From Chrysaora quinquecirrha (Eukaryota > Cnidaria > Scyphozoa > Semaeostomeae > Pelagiidae), in contig JACTAT010000058.1 in the NCBI GenBank assembly GCA_014526335.1, forward strand, positions 1,979,665 through 2,043,664: a stretch of 64,000 bases of DNA, given 5' to 3'. How positions within the stretch are numbered: the stretch's first letter is position 1; every line of letters starts with the position of its first letter. Shown here piece by piece: positions 11,482 through 23,688 of this stretch. Both the position numbers and the translations under genes were made by a program. The notes below the pieces were generated by a model. That model saw nothing but the letters and a program-made list of their open reading frames with translations. It did not search any database and was not told the DNA's origin.

Positions 11482-14400
11482 ATGAAGACGATGATGATGA
11501 TGATCATGATGATAATTTTGAAGATGAAGACAACTTTGAAGAGGATGATAACGATGATGACGATACTGAAGACCGAGCTGAAGACCGAGCTGAAAACCAT
11601 GATGATGGATTGATGATGATCATGATTGTTTTGATGTTGATAATACGGATGATGACAATGATGATCAGATGAACCTTTCCTGGGAGAAAGGAAAATTCCA
11701 AACTTTTCAATCGAAAATAGAAAATCTCTAGTCACGCATACCGTAATAATAAATTTAAACTCAGGTTAAACTGCGTAGCAAATAACCCCCAGCACGGAAA
11801 CCTGTAATCTTTGCTGCAAATGATGAATTGAACATTTAATAGCTATCACAAGAATTCGCATGTAGGTGACTATATATATTGGCATGCAGATGACTATATT
11901 CGATAATTAGTAGAACTTAGAAGAATTGATTGCCAACTTTGAGTCATTTATGTTTAGATGATTCTCGAGGCCGCAAACTATTTTGAAAAAATATGTCAGA
12001 CTTGGCAACAATATCTACTGCGCCACAATTTCCTCCTCTCTTCACACGAAAATATGTTACACGTTAGAGGACTTCTAGAAACATCTGACAAAAACAACCC
12101 GATCAAGAATTGAATTAAAATACTTTAAAATAAAAAATAAAATCACAGTAAATTTGAGCAACATTTTGTAATATTGTAGTCAAACCTTTTCTTGAAGCCT
12201 GACCGAGCCGTCATTTTGCGAGAAAATCATAGTTCCAAATTTTTATTCTCGAAAGTTTTGATGTTATAGAATGTTCCTGCATAGTGGATCGAACTCACAA
12301 CCCTTGGCCCAAAAATCAAGCGCATTAATCCACTGCGCTACACTAACAGTTTATACTAATTGATGTTTTTGGCAAGCAATTGCATTTTGTTAATTATGCC
12401 CACTAACGACAACACTTAACGGCGATTTCAAAGTTTAATTCCTATCATTTGTGGTTTTATCTTTTGTTACGCGGTTTGGCAGGAAAAAGCGTCTATATGC
12501 CTATATGCCTATATGCCTATATGCCTATATGCCTATTACAACGAACACCCTTTTAATATGTCCTTCGGACATAAAAAACAGGGAACTGGAACTCAATTGA
12601 TCAGCATCAGCATTTCCACCAATTGCTGTATATTAGCAGTGGCGTAGATTAAGGGGGCAGCAAGTCCTTTCTAGTTAAGCTTTTTGAACCAGGCAAACGC
12701 CTTCTTTTACTGTATTCTTTTGGTTTGGTTCACATCTTTTTCAACCACTTACAGTGGATTTTAATTCTTAAATGGATTTTCCTACATAGCGCTTAACGTG
12801 ATTTATGATTGTCCACCATTGATCATAAACGGTCGAATGATCGATCAACCATTGATCAATAAGATTTTGGCAAAACTATTCTTTCTTAACAGGATTTTAA
12901 GCTTAGGATGTCCCAAGTTTTGTCTCTGAAACGCTTTAACTCTGATATGCCGTTCGTTTTTGACAGGCAATTGCCTCTGTTGTTATCTGGACCTCAAAAT
13001 CACTTAGCTGAAATGGGATAAGATATTATTTATTTGGGACTATTGAGTAGCAAACCACAAAGAAAAAATAATATTAACCTTTCATTTCATTAATAAATTA
13101 TTTGCTGACCCGAAAACCTAGAAAAGCTTCTGGAATTTCGCTTAGATGTCTTTATTTGCCACCATTTCAATGACATTATTTCAAGACAGTGACATTTTCT
13201 AAAGACATAAAGAGGGGGTTGTAAGACAATGGGACATTTGTTCGGGGAATTTTAGGCTGGGACCAATACTGTAAGCAACTAGAAGGATCACATTTCATTA
13301 GAACTTGGCAGAGGTGCCGGAAGCACCGGGGGAGCGGCTGCCTCCTTCTCCTTGCCCTCATAAAAATTGCAAAATTCTTTTATTTTCCTTTTGTTTTGGC
13401 TCAGATTTGTTGCTTCTGCATCCGCCGCCCTATGTTGATTCCGGTGGCCCTGGAACTGGGTGAATGAAACATGGTACGGCTGTCGCCCATACCAATGGGT
13501 CTTTGGCCTTGAAATTCTATACAGTAACCATGTGTAAGATTTCGGAGGCTGTAGATTCTCCATCAACAACCAATACCCACCGAAATATATTCTTTGAATC
13601 CGGATTCATTCCAGATCAATCCACATTCAATCTAGATCTCAGACGTTGTTGATTAACGATTGTCGTAAATCCTCGAATTGCCCTCCTCTCGAATAAGCCC
13701 TCCCATCGAATTAGCCCCCACTCTAGAGCGAGAAATTGTTAATAAGCCCCCACCCTTGACATGTTGATGTTAGCCTTTTGAGTAAATATTGGTACTTTAT
13801 CGAGTTTTGGCAGAAAAATGTATTCTTTTAGTGGATGATAAATCGTGCTTTTGTCAATAATTTCATAAGCCCCCCACCCCCACCTCGAATAAGCTCCCAT
13901 CCAAAATAATGAAAAATAATTAATCCCCAAGGGGGCTAATTCGAGGATGTACGGTATTGAAAATCAGTTTATGAGACGCAATAGAGCGCGCCTCAGATCT
14001 GTCTTCTTTGCCCTCTTATTCACCCAACTGCACGAACATGGACATCAATACGAGACCATGTGTAATTGCTTTGAAGACGTGTGGTTACCCAAAAAAGTTC
14101 AAATTTTAACATTTACTAATAAAGAGAGAATTTTTCAAGTAACTGATAAATTAATTGTGGGAATACTGGATAGATAAAGTTTCAAAGGCTTTGTCACCAA
14201 GTACTCAAGGTTTCTCAAGAATTCGAAATCGACTTTTTTTATGGTCCGATACATCCTTAAGTCTAGTAAGAGTAGGCTATCTTTAAAACATGGAATGTGG
14301 AATGTTGGAATGTTGGAATGTTGGATTGTTGGAATGTTGGAATGTTGGATTGTTGGAATGTTGGATTGTTGGAATGTTGGAATGTTGGATTGTTGGAATG

Positions 14401-17400
14401 TTGGATTGTTGGAATGTTGGAATGTTGGAATGTTGGAATGTTGGATTGTTGGAATGTTGGATTGTTGGAATGTTGGAATGTTGGATTGTTGGAATGTTGG
14501 AATGTTGGATTGTTGGAATGTTGGATTGTTGAAATGTTGGATTGTTGGAATGTTGGGATGCTGGAATGTTGAAAGGCTGGAATGTTGGAATGCTGGAATG
14601 TTGCAATAGTGGAATACATATTTCTACTACTGTTACCTAGTCACAGAGGCAGTTCTTTTGCCATTTCATTTTGATAATTAAATGTAGAAAGACATCAATA
14701 TGCGTCATCGTACTGCACCCCCCCCCCCATCGCACTGCACACACTTTGCATGGGGTGTATAGCTGTTGCAGTCCAAAATATCACATTAAAGAAAAAGGTT
14801 TCTCTGTTAAATTAAATTTCTTATTAACAAATAAATATTAACAAAATTAGGATACGTAGTAGATTTAAGAAGAATAATATATTTAAAACGTTTAAAGTTT
14901 TGTAAATGGATCATTTTTCGTTATTTTTTAAGCTCTTGAAAAGATGACTCAAGATGAGGAGAAAAGAGAATTGGAGGCTGAGCGTAAGTTACTTAAGTAA
15001 ATTAATGAATGTCTCTCCATCGAATTTGATCAATGATAGAGCATAGTTTTCGTAATGAGATATTTGATTCAGCAGTTAGAATCTAGTCTGGCCGACAGCT
15101 TATGACTTGTGTCTTTTTCGCTCAAGTAACTTTATATTGTCTTTTACTTTCACGAAGATGCGTGGCCTTTCGTGACCTAAGAATTACAAGGTTCTAACTA
15201 ACAATTTGCTACTTTTTCACAAAAAAAGGTTAAAGTTTGCTAATTCAGAATAAAGAAGGTAGCAAACCAATTAAAATAACTGCTAGTGATCAATGTTGAT
15301 AATACATATATGAATTAGTTTACATTTTCAATATGAGAAAATCATACCCAAATGGGGGCAATTGGGGGAGAAACCAGCAGATAGAACCTTGTAACTCTGA
15401 CATGAAAAAGCTCATTGAGGATAATACAGTTCTATGTACGAAAAGCGTTTCTAGATTTTCCCCGTTTAAAGATTTTACATCTCTAATGCCAATTTTTCGT
15501 AAGGCATTAATTCTTAGCCCAAACTTTGTCAAACAGAATTTAAATTGGGCCAGAAATTTCTCTTTCGGTGCAGAATAAACTGCTGACAAAGCACAGTAAA
15601 AAGCTACTTAATGTTATAACACGGCTTTCATCTTCTCTTCTCATCGCCTCTACTTATAGTTTAGTAGTTTCTGCCTTTAAATTCTCTACTGCTACTGCTA
15701 TATAAATGTCATAATGTTAAACGCTTTTTTATAATAATAATAATCAAATTGTTAAGATATAATTTATATTTCATTCCCTTTCTGTGAACTTAAATGTTGA
15801 CTTGTAATACTCCCTGTCAATTAAGGGCATGTATTTCAGCATGTCCTTGAGATCTTTTTTTTTCTCAGCAGATAGGCATATGTTTTTCCGTGTAGGTTTT
15901 GGAATGATTGCATTGAATACCTGGCTTCCTTCTTTGCCCTGTGATCTTCTTTTTTTTGTTTTGGCAATGCTTTCAACCTTGAAATCTGATTCAGCATGGC
16001 TGGTTTTATAGCAAACCTTGGTAGATTGTTTTGTAAATTTCAGTTGTGCAACTTTGGTATAGGGAACATTACTATAATGCAGAGTCTTTGAGCAGCTCTG
16101 ATAATCTTTAAAATCTTCTGCACGCATCTGAATAACTTTGTATGGTGTTTTCCTATTTGATTTTAAAAGGACTTTTATAAACGAAACAGGGAATAGAATT
16201 CTGCCACTGACATTGCCTTCTCAATATTGCTATGAATATTATCAACTTCTTGGATGCAGGAATGTCCAGGTGTTGAATACTTCATTGTTACTTTGTCAAT
16301 ATGCGGATGTTGAAACATTAAATTTGCAACTGCAAATGATATGATACTGTTTCTATTTTGTGGAACACAGCTATCACTCCAAGTTATTATACTTTTTGCT
16401 TCCGGGTTATCTTTCACAACCAGATTCAAAATCCTTATCACAGCACTTGCAATGTCATTTCCAGCCCTTCCAGAGATATTCTCAGACCAGATTGCACAAT
16501 AACCTTGTTTGTTCTTTGATACATGTGCAGTAAGATTGTATAAATTCAATTTTCTTTTGTAAAAAAAACAGCTTGTTTCTGCTTTTGGACAAGTGATCAC
16601 ATTCTCAAGATCAAAAGAAACAATAAGATTGTTCTTTTCGTCTCGATCTCTCTGTCTTTCTTTTCGCATAGCATTCTTTTCTGCAAAGTGAGCTCCGTAT
16701 TCTGCTTCCAGTCTAGCACCAAGTTCTCCTTCTTTTTTTGCCATCTTATACTCCTCACATTTATCGCATCGATCTGACTTTGGCTTGTGAAAATCATAAT
16801 TAAATTCTGTGTTGAAAATATGACGATAAAATGAAATTTTGACTGGCTCTTTCTCCTGCTCTTGGCAAATTTCACAATAAAGATCATACATCTTCTGTAG
16901 GTTTAGCTGGGATTCTAAGTATTTCTTCTTTGTGGATGCTCGACAGTAGTGAGATTCTACAACAGGAAACGACTTTATGTGATCTATTACTGCCTGTTCC
17001 TTTCATTACAGATCACTTTTTTGGGGTGCTTTCCTCTTCCATCTGGCTTTGGTGTACCTGTTACAGGATTTTGTTTTTGATGAACATTATAAATCACTTT
17101 CTGGCTTATGCTCAGTGTATCCAAATAATATTGCTTGCAAACTCTGATTTGCTTTCCACTGATGGTAAAAAAATATGAAAATGATTGTTTTCTTCTTGAT
17201 GCTCCAGGCTTTGGTCTTGCAGTTTGTGCGCATTTTGAGGTGCATGAAATAAATGAGTACTTCATTGATTGTTCTAGTTGATAGAACTCAAAAAATATGT
17301 TTTCCCTTTGTTCTTCAGTTATTGCCTTAGAACAACTAAACTTGCATTTTTCTCCACAGTTCTTATGGGTCTTTATTTCTTTAGCTGGGACTTCTTTTCC

Positions 17401-20400
17401 TCTTACATTAGTGTATTTCTTACCCCCTTGACAAAGCCTTTTGCGTACATTGGCTTTCCATTGGTTTGAGTCTCTCTTTCTCTTGCGGGTTCTTCTAGAG
17501 GGAGTTTCACCTGTTGCCATATCATTATTTTCTGATGCTTCACCACACTCATTTGAATCTTGTTCTACCATATCTGCAGCTTCATCTTCTGTTCCATTAT
17601 GACTGTAAAAAATGGATAAACAAATCTTCACAAATTTTGAACATGCCATGGGAATGTTGTACCTTAATATTCTAAATATAAAAAAATAATAATAAAAAAC
17701 ATCATTCTAGACTTCTTAAGTTTCGCTGCTCATTCTAAATAGTGGAAACAAGGCTTAGCTATATTTTGCCAGCGTGATTTGGTCTGATGAATGTCACGGT
17801 TCATTTAGGCCGTTTTAGGCCCTGATCAATGAGCAATAGAATAGGCCTATTATATTAAACTAGGTATCAAAACTTACCTGGAGTTTGAATCATGCTTGTC
17901 ACTTTCTTCATCACCTAGACTTGAAAAACTAAAATCAACATCCATTTCAAACATATGTTCTGCAATCTCAGCTGCAGAGCCAGTAACCTTAGAGCTAACT
18001 TCGGCCATACTTGTTCAATGTCAGATAGAACCTTCTAACACCAAAAGAAAGATTCCAAAGCAGATGGAACCTTGTTATTCTTATGCTGTTAAAGTGAAAT
18101 CGAAACGAGGCTGTTATAAGACAATCAGATACAATAGTTTTATACACATAGAACCTTGTTACCTTATAACCTTGATAATGAGGTAAATGTCAGTTAGAAC
18201 CTTGTAATTCTCAGGTCACGCTTTCTGTCAAAGCGTTGCTTTTGTGGTCAATTGGTCGCGGGTTCAATCCTCTTCAAGAACCAGCCTTAAGTCCTTCCAA
18301 GGTTGCCTTTGCTTCCTGCCATACCTGCTGCTTATCTCTTTGTTACCAGACTCATCACACGAGTTTTTCGTTATTTGTCAATGAGGTTTAATTTCCTCAG
18401 ACTCCACTCTTCCTGCCTTCCCACCACAGACATGTTCACTCGTTACGCAAGTGCCATGGCCCATGGAACTTAAGCAAAATTTCATCTAAAGCCTCTGCCT
18501 CTCCGTAAGGAGACAATAATACCAAAATTTAGGGAACGTACTTGTAAGCTCGATAGAACATGCCCCCAAACGACAACGATGCTTAACAGTTGTGTTTTTT
18601 CTACAGTCATGAAATTCCCTGCAAATGAAAAGAAAGACGAGGCCAAGATGGATGCTGGAATGGAAGAAGACTTTGCTAAGGAACTACTCGGTATGAAGCA
18701 CGTTAAATAATATTTTGCTGATGAATATAAAAGCTAATTCTGTCTGCACCGTTCAAACCTTTCTCGGCAATGTTCTCATCAAAACCTATTTGTAATTCGG
18801 TTTTAAACTATGAATAATTTATTAAGCGATAGTGCCTCTACTGTCCCTCTTTAAGGTTTCAAAATCTCTGTTAGAAAAAGAAAATTGTTGTTAGAGTTAG
18901 AACGATATATGAAAAGGGCCAAAAGAGGACAACAGGGTAGGCGAATGCACCTCAAGTCAGCATAAATCTGGCCTTTAAGATATTATTTGTTAATCAAAAA
19001 GGGTTAAAATTTTAGACAGCTCTTCTTTCCAATTTTATCCTACTTTCCTTTCCCCTCCTCTTATCGGGGTGTTACCTTTTGCTTCTCCCTATTGGGAGGG
19101 TGCTTCCGATAGGGCCAAGATTAAAGAGGCAACATTTGTCTCACTTTCTTTATCGTCAAGGATGTTGGAGAAGATTTAATTCAGGAGGCTGTTGTTCTTT
19201 AATCCATTGTTTATGACAATTTTACCCTACTTTAGGCGAACTTTGTTCCCAAATACAGCTATTTGTGAAAGAACTTTGCAAAGTTTGGGTGGGGGAGGGG
19301 GGTTTGCAGCCCTCCCAGCTTCATCTGCTTCCTACACCTATGTTTGCGTGTAAATATAACCAGCCTTTTCTTATTGTTATGCTTCAAAGAGCTAGTACCT
19401 CACTGGAGTGACTGCTTTATTTTGTTCCAGGCATCGATAAGTCAAAGAAAGATAAAGATAAAGAAGCTGATGCTGCCCTTCATGCTATAATGAAGAAATT
19501 CGATTCTGGCGATATTAAAATAGGTGAATAATAATAGGTTTCATAATTAACCCTGTGTAGTTTTTACGGGAGTTAGTATCAAGGGAAATTCACTCCTTGC
19601 AATCTCGTAAACCTTCAACTTGAACTTCTATTGTTTTCGTAAGAATCTTATAAGAATCCTTTTGTATCAATAGGAATCTTGTACGCTTATTCGACGAATG
19701 AATTCCCCTTAGTTTGTCTGCTTCTCGCATTCATTCATTTGGATCCTTCAAATTGTTGTTTCAGTCAGTTTCAGTGCCCCTTATAGGCCTTACAACTGGT
19801 ACAATTTAAATCATCAAAAACATAAAAAAGGGTGCGCAAGTTTGCGTACAAAAGCAGGGTAGTGCGAAGGAGTTTTTTTGGTCTAATGACGCTTGGCCTT
19901 CGCTAGCTACCTGAAGCAAGGGGGCCTTGAATGCATGAGTTTCCCAACTAAGTGCCGTGATTGGCGCTCGTTATTTTGCCGACCAGGCTTAGTTTTTCCT
20001 TAACTCATCGGCTTAATAAGTGTAGTTTGCTTTCTCTTGATATATCAATTTTGTATATGCATCAAATACTATTTAGTTGTGATCTAATTTCTAATTCTTT
20101 CAAGATCAATTGAAAACTTCACTAGAGGACTACTATAAGAAAGAAAGCAAGGATCTTATTGCCAGTGACATTGCAGAAGAAAATGACAGCGGTAAGTGAC
20201 TTAGCGTTGGTTGAGTAACAATGCATGTGTGTGAACGTGCCGTTGTTGATAATTGTGATGATTGTGGTCAGGATGATGGAGTTGATTATGCTGCTGCTGC
20301 TGATGATTGTGATGATGATGGTGATGTGGTTTCTGGTGATGATGATGATGAATATGATGAAAGTAATGAATATTGATGATGATGATGATGATGGCGATGA

Positions 20401-20408
20401 TGATGATT

Positions 20409-20494
<86 letters not shown>

Positions 20495-23400
20495 AGTAAT
20501 GAATAATGATGGTGATGGTAATGATAATCATGATGATGTATTACTATGATTATTATGAGTATGATTATGATGATGATGATGATGTCGATGATGCTGATGG
20601 TGCGTATGATAATGTTGATGATGATCATAATTGTGTTTATGATTGTGATTATGGTGACTATAATTATGATGATGAATGTGATTATAGTGATTGCGATGAA
20701 GATAGTGACGCTGATGATGTTCTCTATCTATGTGGTTCTCTTGATAATGAAGGTGGTGATGATGGTAGGCAATCGTTTCGTTTTTTTAGGCAAGAAATGC
20801 GAGGATGCAAGAAACGACTGTGACAAATACACTCGATATTGTAAAAGCCACGCTAAGACAATGAAGTCAAAGTGTGCAAAGACATGTGGCTTTTGTGGTA
20901 TGTATGTTACATTATGAATCATTATAATAACACGAAACCAGGAGCAATTGGAGTCTAAATTTTGAGATACTCGTTTAGTTTGAGATACCCCTGTGACACT
21001 CTTTCAGTTGTCAGTCTTCGAGATGGGGGAGCTCTTTCGAAGGAGACATTCGTATTTACACTATCCCAAAGTCATTTAGCTGGTAAAAAGATTAAACTTC
21101 TAAAAATAAGGACGCTTTTCTTTTCTGAATTCAGATTTCCTCCAAAACAGTTTCTCAGTACCCTCTGGTGTATGTATTTTACTAAAGCATGTAACCAATG
21201 TATATGTATAAATGTTCTCCACACGAACGCCCCTCTGAGCATTTCAAATTCAAAATAAAGGTTTTTCGTAGCTGAGAGGCAGTCGTGTAGAGCTGGAAAA
21301 ACATTTAGTTGGGCACTAGGGGGTTCTCCTGGAAAACCCGTTAAAAGGCAATGCCAAAATGTAAAAAGAATGTCATCGTTTTCTTTGAATAACTAGGGGG
21401 GCTTAGCTCTCCCGTGACCCCTCAGCTCTATAGCCCTGCTATGAGGGTTGCTCAATAGAGCAACGTGTTCATTTATTTCACTTTTAATCTCATTCAAGGG
21501 AGATGCCATTTTGAACTGGGGCACTCATTCGAGTAGCTTAACAAAGTAGTTGTTTTGCTTTTCAAGCTGACACAATTTCGCTCCAATTTTGTTTTAGTTA
21601 AGTGCGAAAACAAACTTTCTGAAAGCAAGTGCAAACAATTAGGCAAATTCAAGTACTGTGAAAAGAAGAAGTTCAAGGCACAAATGAAGAATCTCTGTTT
21701 CAAAGAATGCGGATATTGCAGTGAGTTTATATTCCTGATTCTATGGTTGTTCTTCATACGTGACATTCTTATCTAATGAATGCGTTCTTATTAACCCTTT
21801 ATAAATGAGGGGTAAATGGATAGATAGCTATGTTGGCATATGCTCCAGTGGCTGCGAAAAGTAGTTGGAACGCCCTATATTTTTCGTATCAATCACTGCC
21901 ATTTTTAAACAGTCTAGCATATTATCACGAGAAAAATGCATATCACATATACATATCACGAGAAAAATCCCCCTCCCTCCTTGAACAAGTTTGGGCGAGG
22001 TCAGACGTAGCATAGCTGGAAATTTAAGTGTTTAACGACATTGTTAAAGGATGAGGGGGAGGGTGAAACAGTAACAGACAGTGAAACAGAATTTTAGCGC
22101 AGGCGTTCCAACACTTTCGGCAGGCAATTTTGCTATCTTTGTAAGGTACAGTGCTTAGCCAGAACAGCCTTTAAATATCTCAGGGCTAATCTACGCAGCG
22201 CGATCCCAGTTCTTTCTCTTGATATTACCACACCTCGTGATCCTCTTTCCCCTTTTGTTAACGTTTAGATGAGGCAGGACGATAGTTCAGTGAAAGGCAT
22301 ATTGTAATACAGCGATAGTTCTATTCTGAACGATTTTATAAGACTAACAATAATTATGCATAACAATCAATATATAGTTTCTTAGGCTCCTGGGGAGTAT
22401 ATGATTGACATGATGACATTACATTACAGCAACTCTCCTCACTTTTGATGTTTTTGTAATTTAGCTGCTTCTATTCTTCGTATAAAGCTTCTCGGTAAAT
22501 CTTTGTGGGAGTCGAACCAACAAGCGTAGGTTGCGAGGGGGGATCGCTCTGTACTTGGTCAGCCATTCTTGCCTTAGGGATATAGGTCGCTAATTTAAAA
22601 CGCTATATAAAACGCTAATTTTGGCAGTTTGAAGTACGAATGCTTTCTTTTCTTTTCAGAGCCAAGTTATACTCCAGAATGCTCTAAATCCACATTCGGA
22701 TGCTGCTGGAACAAGATTACAATGAAGCAAGACAAGGAAGGATCAAACTGTCCACGTATGCTATTTCATCTTTTTATATTTAAGAAATTTATATTTAGGA
22801 ATTTATGAAACTTTTTTCCTAGGAAGGAAACCTCAGGATAAAGAAGACCTTAGCAGTAGCGTAGCGGTACCTGACTAAGGCGAGAGCAACTCCGAAGGGT
22901 CTCCGGGCTTTGAGACCCTGAAATTTTGTTTCTCCATATCCCTGATCTTCTCGTAGACTTATTACCTTCCTCCCACTCTTTCAGAAGCAGCTTCTAACAA
23001 CTACAACAACATACAGCTGTTTCCTCAGAGTGTGGAGGAGCGTAGACTACGACGAATGTAATAAGTCTAACCCTCTCACTAGGTATATAACAGGGCTTGA
23101 ACTGGGTGACGATTCCCTGTTATTCGGGTTGTCTGATAAGATTAGCAGATAGCCCCCACCCAATAACAACGGAAGCTATTGCCCCACTAGTAACTATTCT
23201 GTACGCTCAATCTTGCTTCACTTCTCAAATAATTCTATATTTCTTCCAGCTTGTGATGATATGTACAGAACTGCATGCACAACATTCAAAGACGACTGTA
23301 TGAAATCGAATATCGCAGGACAGTTCATGAGAAGACGGTGCCCTCAAACCTGTAATGTTTGCGGTAAGGACTTATATATCCTTTTCTTTGCACTCAGTTC

Positions 23401-23688
23401 CAACTTATCCTTCTTAATCTCATACTTCTTCTGCTTATTTTGCTTTTCTTCTTTTTTGCTTCTTTCATTTCTTCCCTTTTCCTTCAAAACACAATAAATA
23501 TAAACGTCTTAAATATAAACGAATCTTCACCTTTGCCTTGTTTAACTTTAACATTATCTTCTTTAGGTAACTGCATTGACGACCCAGCTTTCAAAGAAAA
23601 ATGTCCATCATGGGCTGCTTTGGGTTGGTGCAAAAATCTCGAGTCAACAATGAAAGCCCTGTGTCCAGGAACCTGCAAGTTGTGCTAG
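9176..23688 (+). CDS. Secreted protein with four ShK-type six-cysteine modules, complete, ten exons
   Basis: Exons: 9176-9284, 14933-14983, 18607-18690, 19431-19523, 20105-20191, 20790-20897, 21598-21720, 22660-22755, 23250-23363 and 23567-23688. Joined they give 987 bases, 328 residues plus stop. Exon 1 encodes a signal peptide (MKQILFLIALACCCQ, then a likely cut after LLAVPA). Exons 2-5 encode an acidic, lysine-rich spacer without cysteines. Exons 6, 7, 9 and 10 each encode one ShK/SXC-type domain with six cysteines ending CxxC. Exon 8 holds a separate cysteine segment with FGCC. Every intron is phase 1 and every internal exon is a multiple of three, as in shuffled extracellular modules. 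ShK modules occur in cnidarian toxins, but also in proteases, nematocyst and skeletal-matrix proteins. Nothing here proves toxicity. Secretion is well supported; function is unknown. Confidence 0.85.
10442..10770. mobile_element. ATAAG-family MITE, degenerate copy 2
   Basis: The left end is intact, TA then CACGCTTTTTTTTTACAAAG. It is followed by ACCTACATGTAGAAGGC and AAGGAACTT words as in the copies at 7597 and 63331. The right inverted end is not clear, so the copy looks truncated. It lies in intron 1 of the ShK gene. Confidence 0.5.
11230..11660. repeat. (GAT)n-type imperfect microsatellite
   Basis: About 400 bases of GAT/GAC/GAA triplets. It creates artefactual Met-rich and Ile-rich frames. 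It lies inside element copy A and intron 1 of the ShK gene. Confidence 0.9.
12275..12355 (-). repeat. tRNA-like pseudogene or SINE head
   Basis: On the minus strand there is an A-box-like TAGCGCAGTGG, a GCGC...GCGC D-arm, and a B-box-like GAGTTCGATCC at typical tRNA spacing. The acceptor stem pairs only imperfectly, so this is a tRNA-derived relic rather than a working tRNA. Confidence 0.45.
12492..12536. repeat. 8-bp tandem repeat CTATATGC
   Basis: Five to six perfect copies of CTATATGC in a row, in intron 1 of the ShK gene. Confidence 0.95.
13661..13955. mobile_element. Inverted-repeat MITE with ATCCTCGAATT ends
   Basis: Left end ATCCTCGAATTGCCC and right end GGGGGCTAATTCGAGGATG are inverted matches around about 290 bases rich in AATAAGCCCCC. 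There is no coding content. The target duplication is not clear. Confidence 0.65.
14289..14605. repeat. 8-bp minisatellite, units GGAATGTT and GGATTGTT
   Basis: About 310 bases made almost only of two alternating 8-base units that differ at one position. Because neither unit creates a stop in any of several frames, long repetitive frames appear on both strands; these are not proteins. It lies in intron 1 of the ShK gene. Confidence 0.97.
15378..18213 (-). mobile_element. DNA transposon with subterminal repeats, inserted in ShK intron 2
   Basis: The element surrounds a broken transposase-like gene. A motif close to CAGATAGAACCTTGTAACTC occurs at 15378 on one side. It occurs four more times on the other side (18022, 18061, 18146, 18191), all in the same orientation. 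Such clustered motifs beside a transposase gene look like subterminal binding sites. The exact termini and target duplication were not resolved, so the limits are approximate. Confidence 0.55.
15771..18008 (-). pseudogene. Transposase-like gene (DDE type), two exons, frameshifted
   Basis: Exon 1 is 18008-17878 (start MAEVSSKVTGS) and ends at a good GTAAGT donor. Exon 2 starts at 17602 after TTTTTTACAG and runs to the stop near 15771. The product would be about 600 residues. It has a basic segment, then RVCKQYYLDTLSIS and a RGKH motif, then IDHIKSFPVVESHYCR, a cysteine pair FHKPKSDRCDKC, and acidic blocks FDLENV, WSDSCVPQNRNS and GHSCIQEVDNIHSNIE that resemble a DDE catalytic core. The frame changes twice, near 17000 and near 16180, each explained by a one-base difference. 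These could be real decay or sequence error. The layout is typical of a transposon protein found widely in animals; I do not assign a superfamily. It is antisense to the host ShK gene. Confidence 0.7.
18215..18300 (+). repeat. Weak tRNA-like segment
   Basis: Contains CGCGGGTTCAATCCTC, a B-box-like motif, with a poorly formed upstream part. Possibly a SINE fragment. Confidence 0.25.
19580..19710. mobile_element. Short MITE with CAAGGGG/CCCCTTG-type ends, copy 2
   Basis: Begins CAAGGGAAATTCACTCCTTG and ends GAATGAATTCCCCTT. It shares AATCTCGTA and CCTTTTGT blocks with copies at 8407 and 32129. It lies in intron 4 of the ShK gene. Confidence 0.5.
20225..20765. repeat. (GAT)n microsatellite, partly pure
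   Basis: Over 500 bases of GAT-type triplets, with a nearly pure run at 20412-20492. It lies in ShK intron 5 and stops about 25 bases before the exon 6 acceptor at 20789. Confidence 0.95.
22954..23069. mobile_element. TAGACTTATTAC inverted-repeat MITE, copy 1
   Basis: Ends are TAGACTTATTACCTTCCTCCC and GAATGTAATAAGTCTA, inverted to each other over 116 bases. Copies are at 34710-34779 and 48628-48852. Confidence 0.7.

Larger units (their letters stand above)
11211..12572 (+). mobile_element. Repeat element enclosing a GAT microsatellite (copy A)
   Basis: Left part reads ATAGCAACGCTGTAGCAATG then GTCCGAAGGAC; the right end is GTCCTTCGGAC, an inverted match. The reverse complement of 39996-40831 has the same ends, a GAT-type tract inside, and matching flanks including GGAAAAAGCGTCTATA. 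It therefore appears to be one dispersed element carrying its microsatellite with it. No coding capacity was recognised. Confidence 0.5.

Noticed and set aside
12275..12355. Functional tRNA gene
   Set aside because: The acceptor and anticodon stems pair poorly and the anticodon is unclear; better read as a tRNA-derived relic.
14241..14619. Frames such as repeated MLECWIVG over the 8-bp minisatellite
   Set aside because: The 8-base unit lacks stops in many frames; the same array reads open on both strands.
15378..18213. Retrovirus or retrotransposon
   Set aside because: No reverse transcriptase, protease or long terminal repeats were seen; the protein motifs fit a cut-and-paste DNA transposon.
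20225..20917. Long poly-Asp, poly-Met and poly-His frames at the GAT tracts (also at 2726, 11190, 29200, 40469 and 62316)
   Set aside because: They are simple translations of triplet microsatellites in several frames and on both strands, without start context or conserved sequence.
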